9,022 nucleotides of DNA, taken from Acinetobacter sp. Lineage in GTDB: Bacteria; Pseudomonadota; Gammaproteobacteria; Pseudomonadales; Moraxellaceae. The notes under the pieces were generated by a model. That model was not told the origin of the DNA. It made no database searches and worked only from the letters and a program-made list of their open reading frames with translations. The stretch lies in contig SSHD01000080.1 of NCBI GenBank assembly GCA_008017255.1, positions 1 through 9,022 of the forward strand, in the 5' to 3' direction. A program made the position numbers and the translations under genes. Position 1 is the first letter of the stretch; every line of letters starts with the position of its first letter. This document shows positions 1 through 5,391 of this stretch, piece by piece.

Positions 1-1403
1 CTGAGTTGCCATTGTTGTGTATTCATTACATTCAGTTCGATGGCAGGCAGCAGCTGGTCACTACGGCTATGATTCAACAACACCGCCAAACGCAACAATA
101 AACACAAATAGCTTAAATGACTGCCGCCGACTTTCAGTACATCATTTTTTGCATCGGCACGCAATTTACGCCGATGGTGCGCCACCAAATGCGATAAATG
201 GTTTTGGTCAATTTGCGAAAACCCAGGAATATCTGAGTGTTGCAATAAATATGCCCCATGCCGATGATAGCCGCCATGACTAATCGCTAAGCCAATTTCA
301 TGCAAATAAGCAGCACGGCGCAGTAAATCACTGTCTTCGGTGTTTAGCTGTAAGGCTCTAGCAACACCATCAAACAAATGCTGTGCGGTTTTCACCACCC
401 GTTCCGCTTGTTTCGGATCGGCGTTATAACGCCCCATCAGGGCTTGTACACTGCGATCACGCACATCTTCATGCTTAAAACGACCAAGTAGGTCGTACAT
501 AACCCCTTCACGCAAAGCCCCATCGGAATATGCCAATTTATCCAGCGCCATCACTTCAAAAATGGCATATAAAATTGCCAGACCCGCAGGCAACACGGCA
601 CGACGGTCTTCACGTAAGCCTTCAAAATCCAACTCGGAAATATGCTTAAATTTCAGTAAGCGGTCTTTTAGTTTTTGCAGACCGTCACGAGTTAAATTTT
701 CTTGCTCGTCGCTGAGCCCCAAATTCACCACAATTTGGCGACAGGCCTTAATGGTACCACTGGAACCGACTACGGTATCCCAACCGGCTGTTTTATAGGT
801 ATTGGCTATGCCCGACATTTCTTTACGTGCTGCAACCACAGCTTTATCAAAGGCTTTGGCTGAGATTTCACCGTCGGCAAAATAAGCTTTGCTATAAGCC
901 ACACAACCCATCTGTAACGATTCGGTATGTATCGGCTCAAATTGCTCGCCAATAATAAATTCAGTAGACCCGCCACCAATATCAATCACTAAACGGCGGC
1001 CTCCATTGGCCATACTGTGCGACACGCCCAAATAAATCAGTCGTGCTTCTTCACGACCAGCAATAATTTCAATTGGTTTTGGTAATATTTCAGCCGCTTT
1101 TTGAATAAATTCATGGCCGTTTTTGGCTTGGCGCAAGGCATTAGTGGCAACGATACGCAGCCGATTGGGTTGCACCGAGCTTAAACGCCCTACAAAGCGC
1201 GCTAAACAGGCTAATCCACGTTGCTGGGCAGCCTCAGTGAGGTTTTTATTTTCATCTAACCCTGCGGCTAACTGTACTTTTTCTGACATTGAAGCCACTT
1301 TCTTTACTTCGCCATGATCTACCCGCGCAATCGCCAAATGGAAGCTATTCGACCCCATATCAATTGCAGCGAGTAATTCTTCATCAATCAGAAAATCAGA
1401 CAT
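1..1403 (-). CDS. ppx: Exopolyphosphatase Ppx (Ppx/GppA family), 3' end cut by window edge
   Basis: Ppx removes terminal phosphates processively from inorganic polyphosphate in the cytoplasm. About 467 codons are visible, reading leftwards from an ATG at 1401-1403; no stop is reached, so the C-terminus lies outside the window (the E. coli enzyme is a little over 500 residues). Two in-frame TGA codons directly upstream exclude a longer start. The first phosphate-binding motif of the ASKHA fold is at residues 14-21 (IDMGSNSF), and the second is at 140-147 (IDIGGGST), with the predicted catalytic acidic residue just before it (E120 region). A C-terminal HD-like helical domain follows, with LHEIGL near residue 365 and HHRRKL near 405, as in E. 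coli Ppx rather than short PPX1 forms. GppA, the pppGpp phosphatase paralogue, is the main alternative; overall similarity and length favour Ppx. It is divergent from trxA and not beside ppk. Confidence 0.93.
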   Translation of the reverse strand, partial: MSDFLIDEELLAAIDMGSNSFHLAIARVDHGEVKKVASMSEKVQLAAGLDENKNLTEAAQQRGLACLARFVGRLSSVQPNRLRIVATNALRQAKNGHEFIQKAAEILPKPIEIIAGREEARLIYLGVSHSMANGGRRLVIDIGGGSTEFIIGEQFEPIHTESLQMGCVAYSKAYFADGEISAKAFDKAVVAARKEMSGIANTYKTAGWDTVVGSSGTIKACRQIVVNLGLSDEQENLTRDGLQKLKDRLLKFKHISELDFEGLREDRRAVLPAGLAILYAIFEVMALDKLAYSDGALREGVMYDLLGRFKHEDVRDRSVQALMGRYNADPKQAERVVKTAQHLFDGVARALQLNTEDSDLLRRAAYLHEIGLAISHGGYHRHGAYLLQHSDIPGFSQIDQNHLSHLVAHHRRKLRADAKNDVLKVGGSHLSYLCLLLRLAVLLNHSRSDQLLPAIELNVMNTQQWQL

Positions 1404-1669
1404 TCTTCATCAAAACCCAGGTTTATTTCAGGCATTAGAGTAATTCACATGCTTACAATTTTAAAGTCATTTTCAACAATAAAGCGCTGAGATGTGAGCT
1501 TTTAGCCGATAAATGATTGCCTTTGCCGATGCTCAGTATCGACAGCACCCATTAGACTTTTCAGTTTTAGGCTTGAATAATGCAAAGCAACCCTTACATT
1601 GAGTATAGATGCAAGCTAATATTCATCTATATAGCTGATGATTTTAATTTCCTAAATTTGGAGCAACCC
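1404..1669. promoter_or_regulatory. Divergent ppx/trxA intergenic region
   Basis: This 266-base A+T-rich gap must carry the promoters of both ppx (leftward) and trxA (rightward). I could not find a convincing -35/-10 pair for either. It contains an inverted repeat near trxA, listed separately. An ATG at 1580 is in frame with trxA, but the 30 residues it would add do not resemble any thioredoxin N-terminus. Confidence 0.5.
1604..1631. repeat. 8-bp perfect inverted repeat in the trxA leader
   Basis: TATAGATG at 1604-1611 is matched by CATCTATA at 1624-1631 with 12 bases between. It ends 38 bases before the trxA ATG. It could fold as an mRNA leader hairpin if transcription starts upstream, or act as a dyad operator. 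Low G+C makes the hairpin weak, so its function is open. Confidence 0.5.
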
Positions 1670-1996
1670 ATGTCTGCGACTATTGTTAATACCACTGATG
1701 AAAACTTCCAAGCAGATGTTTTAGATGCTGACACCCCTGTATTGGTCGACTTTTGGGCGGGTTGGTGTGCGCCGTGTAAAGCCATTGCACCCGTGCTTGA
1801 AGACCTTTCGACTGAATATGCTGGCAAAGTGAAAATTGTGAAGGTTGACGTTACAGCATGTGAAGACACCGCGGTAAAATACAATATCCGTAACATCCCT
1901 GCTTTGTTGATGTTTAAAAATGGTGAAGTGGTTGCGCAACAAGTCGGTGCTGCGCCGCGCTCCAAACTGGCTGCGTTTATAGACCAACACATCTAA
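1670..1996 (+). CDS. trxA: Thioredoxin 1 (TrxA)
   Basis: TrxA is the small cytoplasmic dithiol protein that reduces disulfides in ribonucleotide reductase, PAPS reductase, methionine sulfoxide reductase and others, and is recharged by thioredoxin reductase. The product is 108 residues, the typical length. The redox motif is W32-C33-A34-P35-C36-K37, with the conserved buried Asp at D27 and the cis-proline at P77 (NIRNIPALL). Ala replaces the usual Gly between the cysteines; I recall the same in Acinetobacter. A third cysteine, C64, lies outside the active site. The start at 1670 is chosen because GGAG at 1660-1663 sits 6 bases upstream and the N-terminus then matches the family. Two inverted repeats follow the stop, so it is probably monocistronic and separate from rho. 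Confidence 0.97.
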   Translation: MSATIVNTTDENFQADVLDADTPVLVDFWAGWCAPCKAIAPVLEDLSTEYAGKVKIVKVDVTACEDTAVKYNIRNIPALLMFKNGEVVAQQVGAAPRSKLAAFIDQHI

Positions 1997-1998
1997 TA

Positions 1999-2020
1999 CA
2001 ATTTTTAACCTTAAAAATTG
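1999..2020. repeat. 10-bp inverted repeat directly after trxA
   Basis: CAATTTTTAA at 1999-2008 and TTAAAAATTG at 2011-2020 are perfect reverse complements separated by CC. It begins three bases after the trxA stop. As RNA the innermost pairs would open to form a loop, leaving a weak A-U stem. It stands immediately before a stronger hairpin and may help protect or terminate the trxA mRNA. Confidence 0.55.
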
Positions 2021-2022
2021 CG

Positions 2023-2055
2023 CAAATACGCCATTCTTTTTGAATGGCGTATTTG
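2023..2055 (+). terminator. Probable trxA terminator hairpin
   Basis: A perfect 14-bp stem pairs 2023-2036 (CAAATACGCCATTC) with 2042-2055 (GAATGGCGTATTTG) around a five-T loop. It lies 26 bases after the trxA stop and just before the rho promoter. The T-run after the stem is short and interrupted (TTGCT), so it may be an imperfect intrinsic terminator or a 3'-end stabilising hairpin. Confidence 0.7.
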
Positions 2056-2065
2056 TTGCTAAATA

Positions 2066-2094
2066 TTGACAAATTCTTTTGATTCTTCTATATT
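2066..2094 (+). promoter_or_regulatory. Sigma70 promoter for rho
   Basis: A perfect -35 box TTGACA at 2066-2071 and a -10 box TATATT at 2089-2094 are separated by exactly 17 bases. Transcription would start near 2101, giving a rho leader of about 220 bases. The promoter lies just downstream of the trxA terminator hairpin, so rho has its own transcription unit. Nothing else in this gap looks as good. Confidence 0.77.
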
Positions 2095-2100
2095 GCTAGT

Positions 2101-2323
2101 CCAAGAAGCACAAAATGACATATACAGCATTTGTCTTCTTACAAGACACAAACATAAAATCGCCGCTCGGCAATAACAATTGTTTTCACATTTCTCTCTG
2201 AAACAATGCACCAAACGACTGATTCGTGGTTGTATCAATACAATGACATCAGTCTGTGTATGCGGTCGATTTTAAATTCTAGTCCTAATCACCCTTCTAT
2301 TACTCCATTCTGTCTGGTCACTT
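2101..2323 (+). promoter_or_regulatory. Long rho 5' leader, candidate autoregulatory region
   Basis: About 220 untranslated bases precede rho. A hairpin with two single-base bulges pairs 2103-2108 with 2135-2140 and continues inwards to 2116-2117 with 2128-2129, placing it at the mRNA 5' end. The last 40 bases before rho are pyrimidine-rich: 2283-2312 contains 11 C and one G, with many YC dinucleotides, resembling a Rho utilisation site. No AGG/GGA-type Shine-Dalgarno sequence precedes the rho ATG. E. coli rho is known to be autogenously attenuated through its leader; a similar mechanism here is inference. Two mini-ORFs in the leader are listed separately. Confidence 0.5.
2115..2201 (+). CDS. 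Possible 28-residue leader peptide upstream of rho
   Basis: ATG at 2115 opens 28 codons ending in TGA at 2199-2201 (starts MTYTAFVFLQ, ends FHISL). AAGAAG at 2103-2108, six bases upstream, could serve as a weak ribosome-binding site. Both it and the ATG lie in the left arm of the predicted 5' hairpin. E. coli has a rho leader peptide, rhoL, but I see no sequence similarity. It may be chance; only position supports it. Confidence 0.22.
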   Translation: MTYTAFVFLQDTNIKSPLGNNNCFHISL

Positions 2324-2337
2324 ATGAATTTAACTGA
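2206..2337 (+). CDS. Possible 43-residue upstream ORF overlapping the rho start
   Basis: ATG at 2206 opens 43 codons (starts [10 protein letters not shown], ends TYEFN) and stops at TGA 2335-2337, overlapping the first 14 bases of rho in another frame. It begins five bases after the first mini-ORF stops. It lacks a clear Shine-Dalgarno sequence and resembles no protein I know. The overlap would allow translational coupling to rho, which itself lacks a ribosome-binding site. A chance ORF of this size is quite possible. Confidence 0.2.
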   Translation: MHQTTDSWLYQYNDISLCMRSILNSSPNHPSITPFCLVTYEFN

Positions 2338-3592
2338 ACTCAAGAAAAAACCCATTGGCGAACTGATTAAAATTGCAGAGTTTATGGGCCTTGAAGGCAT
2401 GGCACGTAACCGCAAACAAGATATTATTTTTTCCATCTTAAAACGCCACGCCATGAATGGCGAAGAAATTTTTGGTGATGGAGTCTTGGAAATTTTATCC
2501 GACGGTTTTGGTTTTTTACGCTCAGCTGCGGGTTCATACCTAGCAGGACCTGACGATATTTACATCAGCCCATCGCAAATTCGCCGTTTTAATTTGCGTA
2601 CTGGCGACACCATTACTGGCACCATTCGCCCACCAAAAGAAGGCGAGCGTTATTTTGCGTTATTAAAAGTTAACCAAATTAACTACGACACCCCAGAAAA
2701 CTCACGTAATAAAATTTTATTTGAAAACCTCACGCCTTTGTTCCCAACCGAACAGTTGGTCATGGAACTCGGTAACGGTACCACAGAAGATTTAACCGCA
2801 CGTGTGGTCGATTTGGTTGCACCAATTGGTAAAGGTCAGCGTTCAATTATTGTGGCGCCACCTAAAGCTGGTAAAACCATGTTATTGCAAAACATCGCTC
2901 AGTCGATTGTGCGCAATAATCCAGAAGTGATCTTAATTGTACTGCTGATTGACGAACGCCCAGAAGAAGTCACCGAAATGGAACGTACAGTTCGTGGCGA
3001 AGTGGTGGCATCAACCTTTGATGAAGCACCGGCTCGACACGTACAAGTGGCTGAAATGGTAATTGAAAAAGCCAAGCGTTTAGTTGAACACAAAAAAGAC
3101 GTGGTGATTTTGCTCGACTCAATTACCCGTTTAGCACGTGCTTATAACACCGTGGTACCGTCATCGGGCAAAGTGTTGACTGGTGGTGTAGATGCACACG
3201 CTTTAGAGCGTCCAAAGCGTTTCTTTGGTGCAGCACGTAATATCGAAGAAGGTGGTTCACTCACCATTATTTCTACTGCGCTGATTGAAACGGGCAGTAA
3301 AATGGATGAGGTGATCTATGAAGAATTTAAAGGTACTGGTAACCAAGAAATTATTTTAGATCGTCGTATTGCAGAGAAACGTGTATTCCCTGCCATGAAC
3401 ATCAAAAAATCGGGCACCCGTCGTGAAGAGCGTTTGATGGGTGAAGATAATCTGCGTAAAGTTTGGATTTTACGTAAATTATTACATCCGATGGATGAGC
3501 TTGTGGCGATGGAATTCTTGCTCGATCGTATGAAAGAAACCAAAACCAATGATGATTTCTTCGACCAGATGAAACGTAAGGCATCGACCTAA
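2324..3592 (+). CDS. rho: Transcription termination factor Rho
   Basis: Rho is a hexameric RNA-dependent ATPase/helicase that loads on C-rich, unstructured RNA and releases RNA polymerase. The product is 422 residues, close to E. coli (419), and starts [14 protein letters not shown] like E. coli Rho, which fixes the ATG at 2324 despite the missing Shine-Dalgarno sequence. Residues 1-47 form the N-terminal helical domain; 48-125 are the cold-shock-like primary RNA-binding domain with DGFGFLR near 60-66. The ATPase core carries Walker A (PPKAGKT, K184) at 179-185, Walker B (VVILLD, D265) at 260-265, then the Q-loop (near 278-290) and R-loop (near 320-326) regions. There are no large insertions such as those in actinobacterial Rho. 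The gene is monocistronic, with its own promoter and terminator. Confidence 0.99.
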   Translation: MNLTELKKKPIGELIKIAEFMGLEGMARNRKQDIIFSILKRHAMNGEEIFGDGVLEILSDGFGFLRSAAGSYLAGPDDIYISPSQIRRFNLRTGDTITGTIRPPKEGERYFALLKVNQINYDTPENSRNKILFENLTPLFPTEQLVMELGNGTTEDLTARVVDLVAPIGKGQRSIIVAPPKAGKTMLLQNIAQSIVRNNPEVILIVLLIDERPEEVTEMERTVRGEVVASTFDEAPARHVQVAEMVIEKAKRLVEHKKDVVILLDSITRLARAYNTVVPSSGKVLTGGVDAHALERPKRFFGAARNIEEGGSLTIISTALIETGSKMDEVIYEEFKGTGNQEIILDRRIAEKRVFPAMNIKKSGTRREERLMGEDNLRKVWILRKLLHPMDELVAMEFLLDRMKETKTNDDFFDQMKRKAST

Positions 3593-3598
3593 ATAAAT

Positions 3599-3626
3599 GC
3601 AATCAGCCGCTTTTGTTGCTGATTGT
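3599..3626 (+). repeat. Small hairpin just after rho
   Basis: AATCAGC at 3601-3607 pairs with GCTGATT at 3618-3624 around a 10-base loop, extended by C3600-G3625 and a wobble pair. It starts within ten bases of the rho stop and precedes the main terminator by a few bases. It has no T-run of its own, so it may protect the 3' end rather than terminate. Confidence 0.45.
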
Positions 3627-3633
3627 ACAAACC

Positions 3634-3667
3634 AAAAAAGAACCGCAATTGCGGTTCTTTTTTTATA
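3634..3667. terminator. Bidirectional rho-independent terminator between rho and kbp
   Basis: A perfect 30-base palindrome (3634-3663, centre between 3648 and 3649) has a G+C-rich core, AACCGCAATTGCGGTT, flanked by A-run and T-run. In RNA this makes a stem of about 13 bp with an AATT loop followed by seven or more U residues, on either strand. It lies between the convergent rho and kbp-like genes and can serve both. That rho, the gene for the termination factor, ends at an intrinsic terminator makes functional sense. Confidence 0.88.
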
Positions 3668-3681
3668 CGACAAATTTGCGT

Positions 3682-4155
3682 TTATGCAGGAATACGCAAC
3701 ACTTGACCAGGGAAAATTTCATCAGGGTCTTTGAGCATTGGCTTATTGGCTTCAAAAATTTTCGGATATTGATTGGCATCGCCATAAAATTGTTTGGCTA
3801 TTTTCGACAAATTATCGCCCGATTTAATGGTATAAAACTGGCTTGCAGGCTCTGGTACTTCTACCGTCATTTGATCATCTACATGTGCAACATGATCAAT
3901 ATTGCCCACAATTAAAACAATCTTTTCTTTATCGGCTTGGCTTTTGACCTGCCCTTTAATCACCGCAGTATCGGTATTGCCATTATAGCTTACCGAAAGC
4001 CCCGCTACGCCCAAGCCTAAGCTCTTAATCAAACCCAATAGTTTGTTAGCAACGTCCTGTGCTGACGGTTCAACTGGTGTAGCTGGTGCAGGTTGTGGCT
4101 CTGCTGGTGCAGTATTTTTCTTACCAATACCTTTCACAAAATCAAAAAGCCCCAT
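3682..4155 (-). CDS. kbp: Kbp/YgaU-like potassium-binding BON-LysM protein
   Basis: The product (157 residues) resembles E. coli Kbp (YgaU, about 149 residues), a cytoplasmic K+-binding protein needed for normal growth at high K+. Shared features are the start MGLFDFVKG, a BON domain at about 33-100 (VGNIDHVAHVDDQ at 83-95), and a C-terminal LysM domain at about 106-156 (QFYTIKSGDNLSKIA, then KIFEANKPMLKDPDEI and PGQVLRIP). No signal peptide or membrane segment is visible, fitting a cytoplasmic location despite the LysM domain. The segment at 15-31 is rich in Pro, Ala and Glu, unlike the charged linker I recall in E. coli. The Shine-Dalgarno sequence GAGGAAA lies at 4161-4167 (minus strand). 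Convergent with rho, it has its own transcription unit. K+ binding itself is inferred from family. Confidence 0.9.
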   Translation of the reverse strand: MGLFDFVKGIGKKNTAPAEPQPAPATPVEPSAQDVANKLLGLIKSLGLGVAGLSVSYNGNTDTAVIKGQVKSQADKEKIVLIVGNIDHVAHVDDQMTVEVPEPASQFYTIKSGDNLSKIAKQFYGDANQYPKIFEANKPMLKDPDEIFPGQVLRIPA

Positions 4156-4213
4156 TCTTATTTCCTCTATAGTTATGTTGAATATGTAATCAGAAGCGAC
4201 CTTGTTCTAGTTA

Positions 4214-4243
4214 TACATAAAAATTAATCGGCTCAAGTTTCAA
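4214..4243 (-). promoter_or_regulatory. Weak candidate promoter for kbp
   Basis: On the minus strand TTGAAA (4243-4238) and TATGTA (4219-4214) are 18 bases apart, in an A+T-rich stretch 59 bases upstream of the kbp ATG. TATAAC at 4215-4210 is an overlapping alternative -10. Both boxes are partial matches. E. coli kbp is controlled by osmotic and stationary-phase signals, so a different sigma factor may be used. Confidence 0.35.
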
Positions 4244-4291
4244 TTTAAATAAGTCTTGTAAATATATGTACACACTTCAGTTTTTAGTCAC

Positions 4292-4316
4292 AAAAAAGCC
4301 ACCTTGCGGTGGCTTT
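4292..4316 (-). terminator. Intrinsic terminator of the fabD-fabG-acpP operon
   Basis: On the minus strand a 9-bp stem, AAAGCCACC / GGTGGCTTT, closes a GCAA tetraloop (GNRA type) and is followed by six T residues. It lies 17 bases after the acpP stop and has all features of a strong rho-independent terminator. Confidence 0.9.
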
Positions 4317-4332
4317 CATCACAAAAACAGCA

Positions 4333-4569
4333 TTACGCCAATTTTTTGCTTACGTAATCAATCGCAGATTGAACCGTGGTAATTTCGTTAGAATCTTCAT
4401 CTGGAATAGTAATGTCAAAGTCATTTTCGAAAGACATGACTAATTCAACAAGGTCTAAAGAATCAGCACCTAGATCATCCATAAAAGATGCTTCGTTTTT
4501 AATTTCTTCGGCTTTAAGACCAAGTTGTTCTGCAACCGCTTGTTTGATACGAAGTTCGATATCGCTCAC
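4333..4569 (-). CDS. acpP: Acyl carrier protein AcpP
   Basis: AcpP carries growing acyl chains on a 4'-phosphopantetheine arm in type II fatty acid synthesis and supplies lipid A and phospholipid enzymes. The product is 78 residues, acidic, with the attachment site Ser37 in GADSLD and the usual four-helix ACP pattern. I place the start at GTG 4567-4569, giving [10 protein letters not shown] as in other ACPs, because AGGAG at 4581-4577 is 7 bases upstream. The in-frame ATG at 4582-4584 would add five residues encoded by the ribosome-binding site itself and has no such site of its own. The gene lies 87 bases after fabG and is followed by a strong terminator. E. coli acpP has an extra promoter of its own; here none is clear. 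Confidence 0.96.
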   Translation of the reverse strand: MSDIELRIKQAVAEQLGLKAEEIKNEASFMDDLGADSLDLVELVMSFENDFDITIPDEDSNEITTVQSAIDYVSKKLA

Positions 4570-4589
4570 AGGAATTCTCCTCATTGCTT

Positions 4590-4609
4590 GTGGCGTTTTA
4601 ATTTGCCAC
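4590..4609. repeat. Short inverted repeat in the fabG-acpP gap
   Basis: GTGGC at 4590-4594 and GCCAC at 4605-4609 flank ten A+T-rich bases, just upstream of the acpP ribosome-binding site. It could form a small intercistronic hairpin that sets relative levels of fabG and acpP mRNA. At five base pairs, chance is possible. Confidence 0.35.
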
Positions 4610-4656
4610 TAGTTTAATTCAATCTAAGACTTTTTGAAAGTTTATCCATCACCTTC

Positions 4657-5391
4657 TTAGGTCATGTATAAACCGCCATTGACATGCAAAACTGTACCTG
4701 TGATGTAACTGGCTTTGTCACTGGCAAGGAAACTCACCGCATTGGCGATGTCTTGCGGCTCACCAAGACGGTTTAATGCCACTTGATCGCTCATTTTTTT
4801 GCGTACATCTTCACTTAACTGTTCAGTCATTTCAGTGGCAATAAAACCAGGGGCAACGCTATTGACGGTAATTTGACGGCTGCCCATCTCTTTCGCCAAG
4901 CTACGACCAAAGGCTTCTATGCCAGCTTTGGCTGCTGAATAGTTGGCTTGTCCCGGATTGGCCAATTGTGCCACCACCGAACTAATATTAATAATGCGTC
5001 CAAACCGTGCTTTGGTCATGCCTTTTAACACACGCTTCGATAGGCGATAAACGGCTTTGAGGTGAATATTTAAAATATCATCCCAGTCATCTTCAGACAT
5101 GCGCAACAAAAGGTTATCTTTGGTGATACCAGCGTTATTGACCAATACCAACACTGCACCATATTGCTGCTCGATGTTTGACACCAATACATCTATCGCC
5201 GCGCCATCTCGCACGTCTAATGCCATGCCTACGCCGTATTCAGCAAAACTTGCCGATAATTGTTTTGCACCTGCTTCAGTGGTTGCCGTACCAACCACAA
5301 AAAAACCGTCTTGTATCAATTGCTGGGCAATGGCGGCACCAATGCCTCGACTGGCACCCGTGACCAATGCAACTTTACGTTGTTGTGTCAT
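4657..5391 (-). CDS. fabG: 3-oxoacyl-[ACP] reductase FabG
   Basis: FabG is the NADPH-dependent short-chain dehydrogenase that reduces 3-ketoacyl-AcpP to 3-hydroxyacyl-AcpP in each elongation cycle, usually as a tetramer. The product has 244 residues, the same as E. coli. The Rossmann cofactor motif TGASRGIG is at 11-18, NNAG at 85-88, and the catalytic Ser138, Tyr151 and Lys155 are in place (ISSVV; YSAAK). APGFI at 180-184 and the C-terminal HVNGGLYMT are typical. Where E. coli has catalytic-tetrad Asn110 (TNL) this protein has His110 (IHL). The ATG overlaps the fabD stop by four bases (ATGA), with AAGGA at 5404-5400 as ribosome-binding site inside fabD, so the two are translationally coupled. 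Its position between fabD and acpP makes FabG far likelier than another SDR. Confidence 0.97.
   Translation of the reverse strand: MTQQRKVALVTGASRGIGAAIAQQLIQDGFFVVGTATTEAGAKQLSASFAEYGVGMALDVRDGAAIDVLVSNIEQQYGAVLVLVNNAGITKDNLLLRMSEDDWDDILNIHLKAVYRLSKRVLKGMTKARFGRIINISSVVAQLANPGQANYSAAKAGIEAFGRSLAKEMGSRQITVNSVAPGFIATEMTEQLSEDVRKKMSDQVALNRLGEPQDIANAVSFLASDKASYITGTVLHVNGGLYMT

Noticed and set aside
17..1317. Plus-strand ORFs of 60-90 codons across the first 1.3 kb
   Set aside because: They are antisense to ppx, whose reading frame is continuous with recognisable motifs.
1580..1669. In-frame upstream ATG that would lengthen TrxA by 30 residues
   Set aside because: The extension has no thioredoxin similarity or signal-peptide pattern, crosses the leader dyad, and lacks a ribosome-binding site; GGAG precedes the ATG at 1670.
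1627..1992. 121-codon minus-strand ORF over trxA
   Set aside because: It is the antisense of a certain gene and has an amino-acid make-up typical of a shadow frame.
4570..4584. ATG start for acpP five codons upstream of the GTG
   Set aside because: Those codons contain the Shine-Dalgarno sequence for the GTG start, and the added residues are not part of known ACPs.
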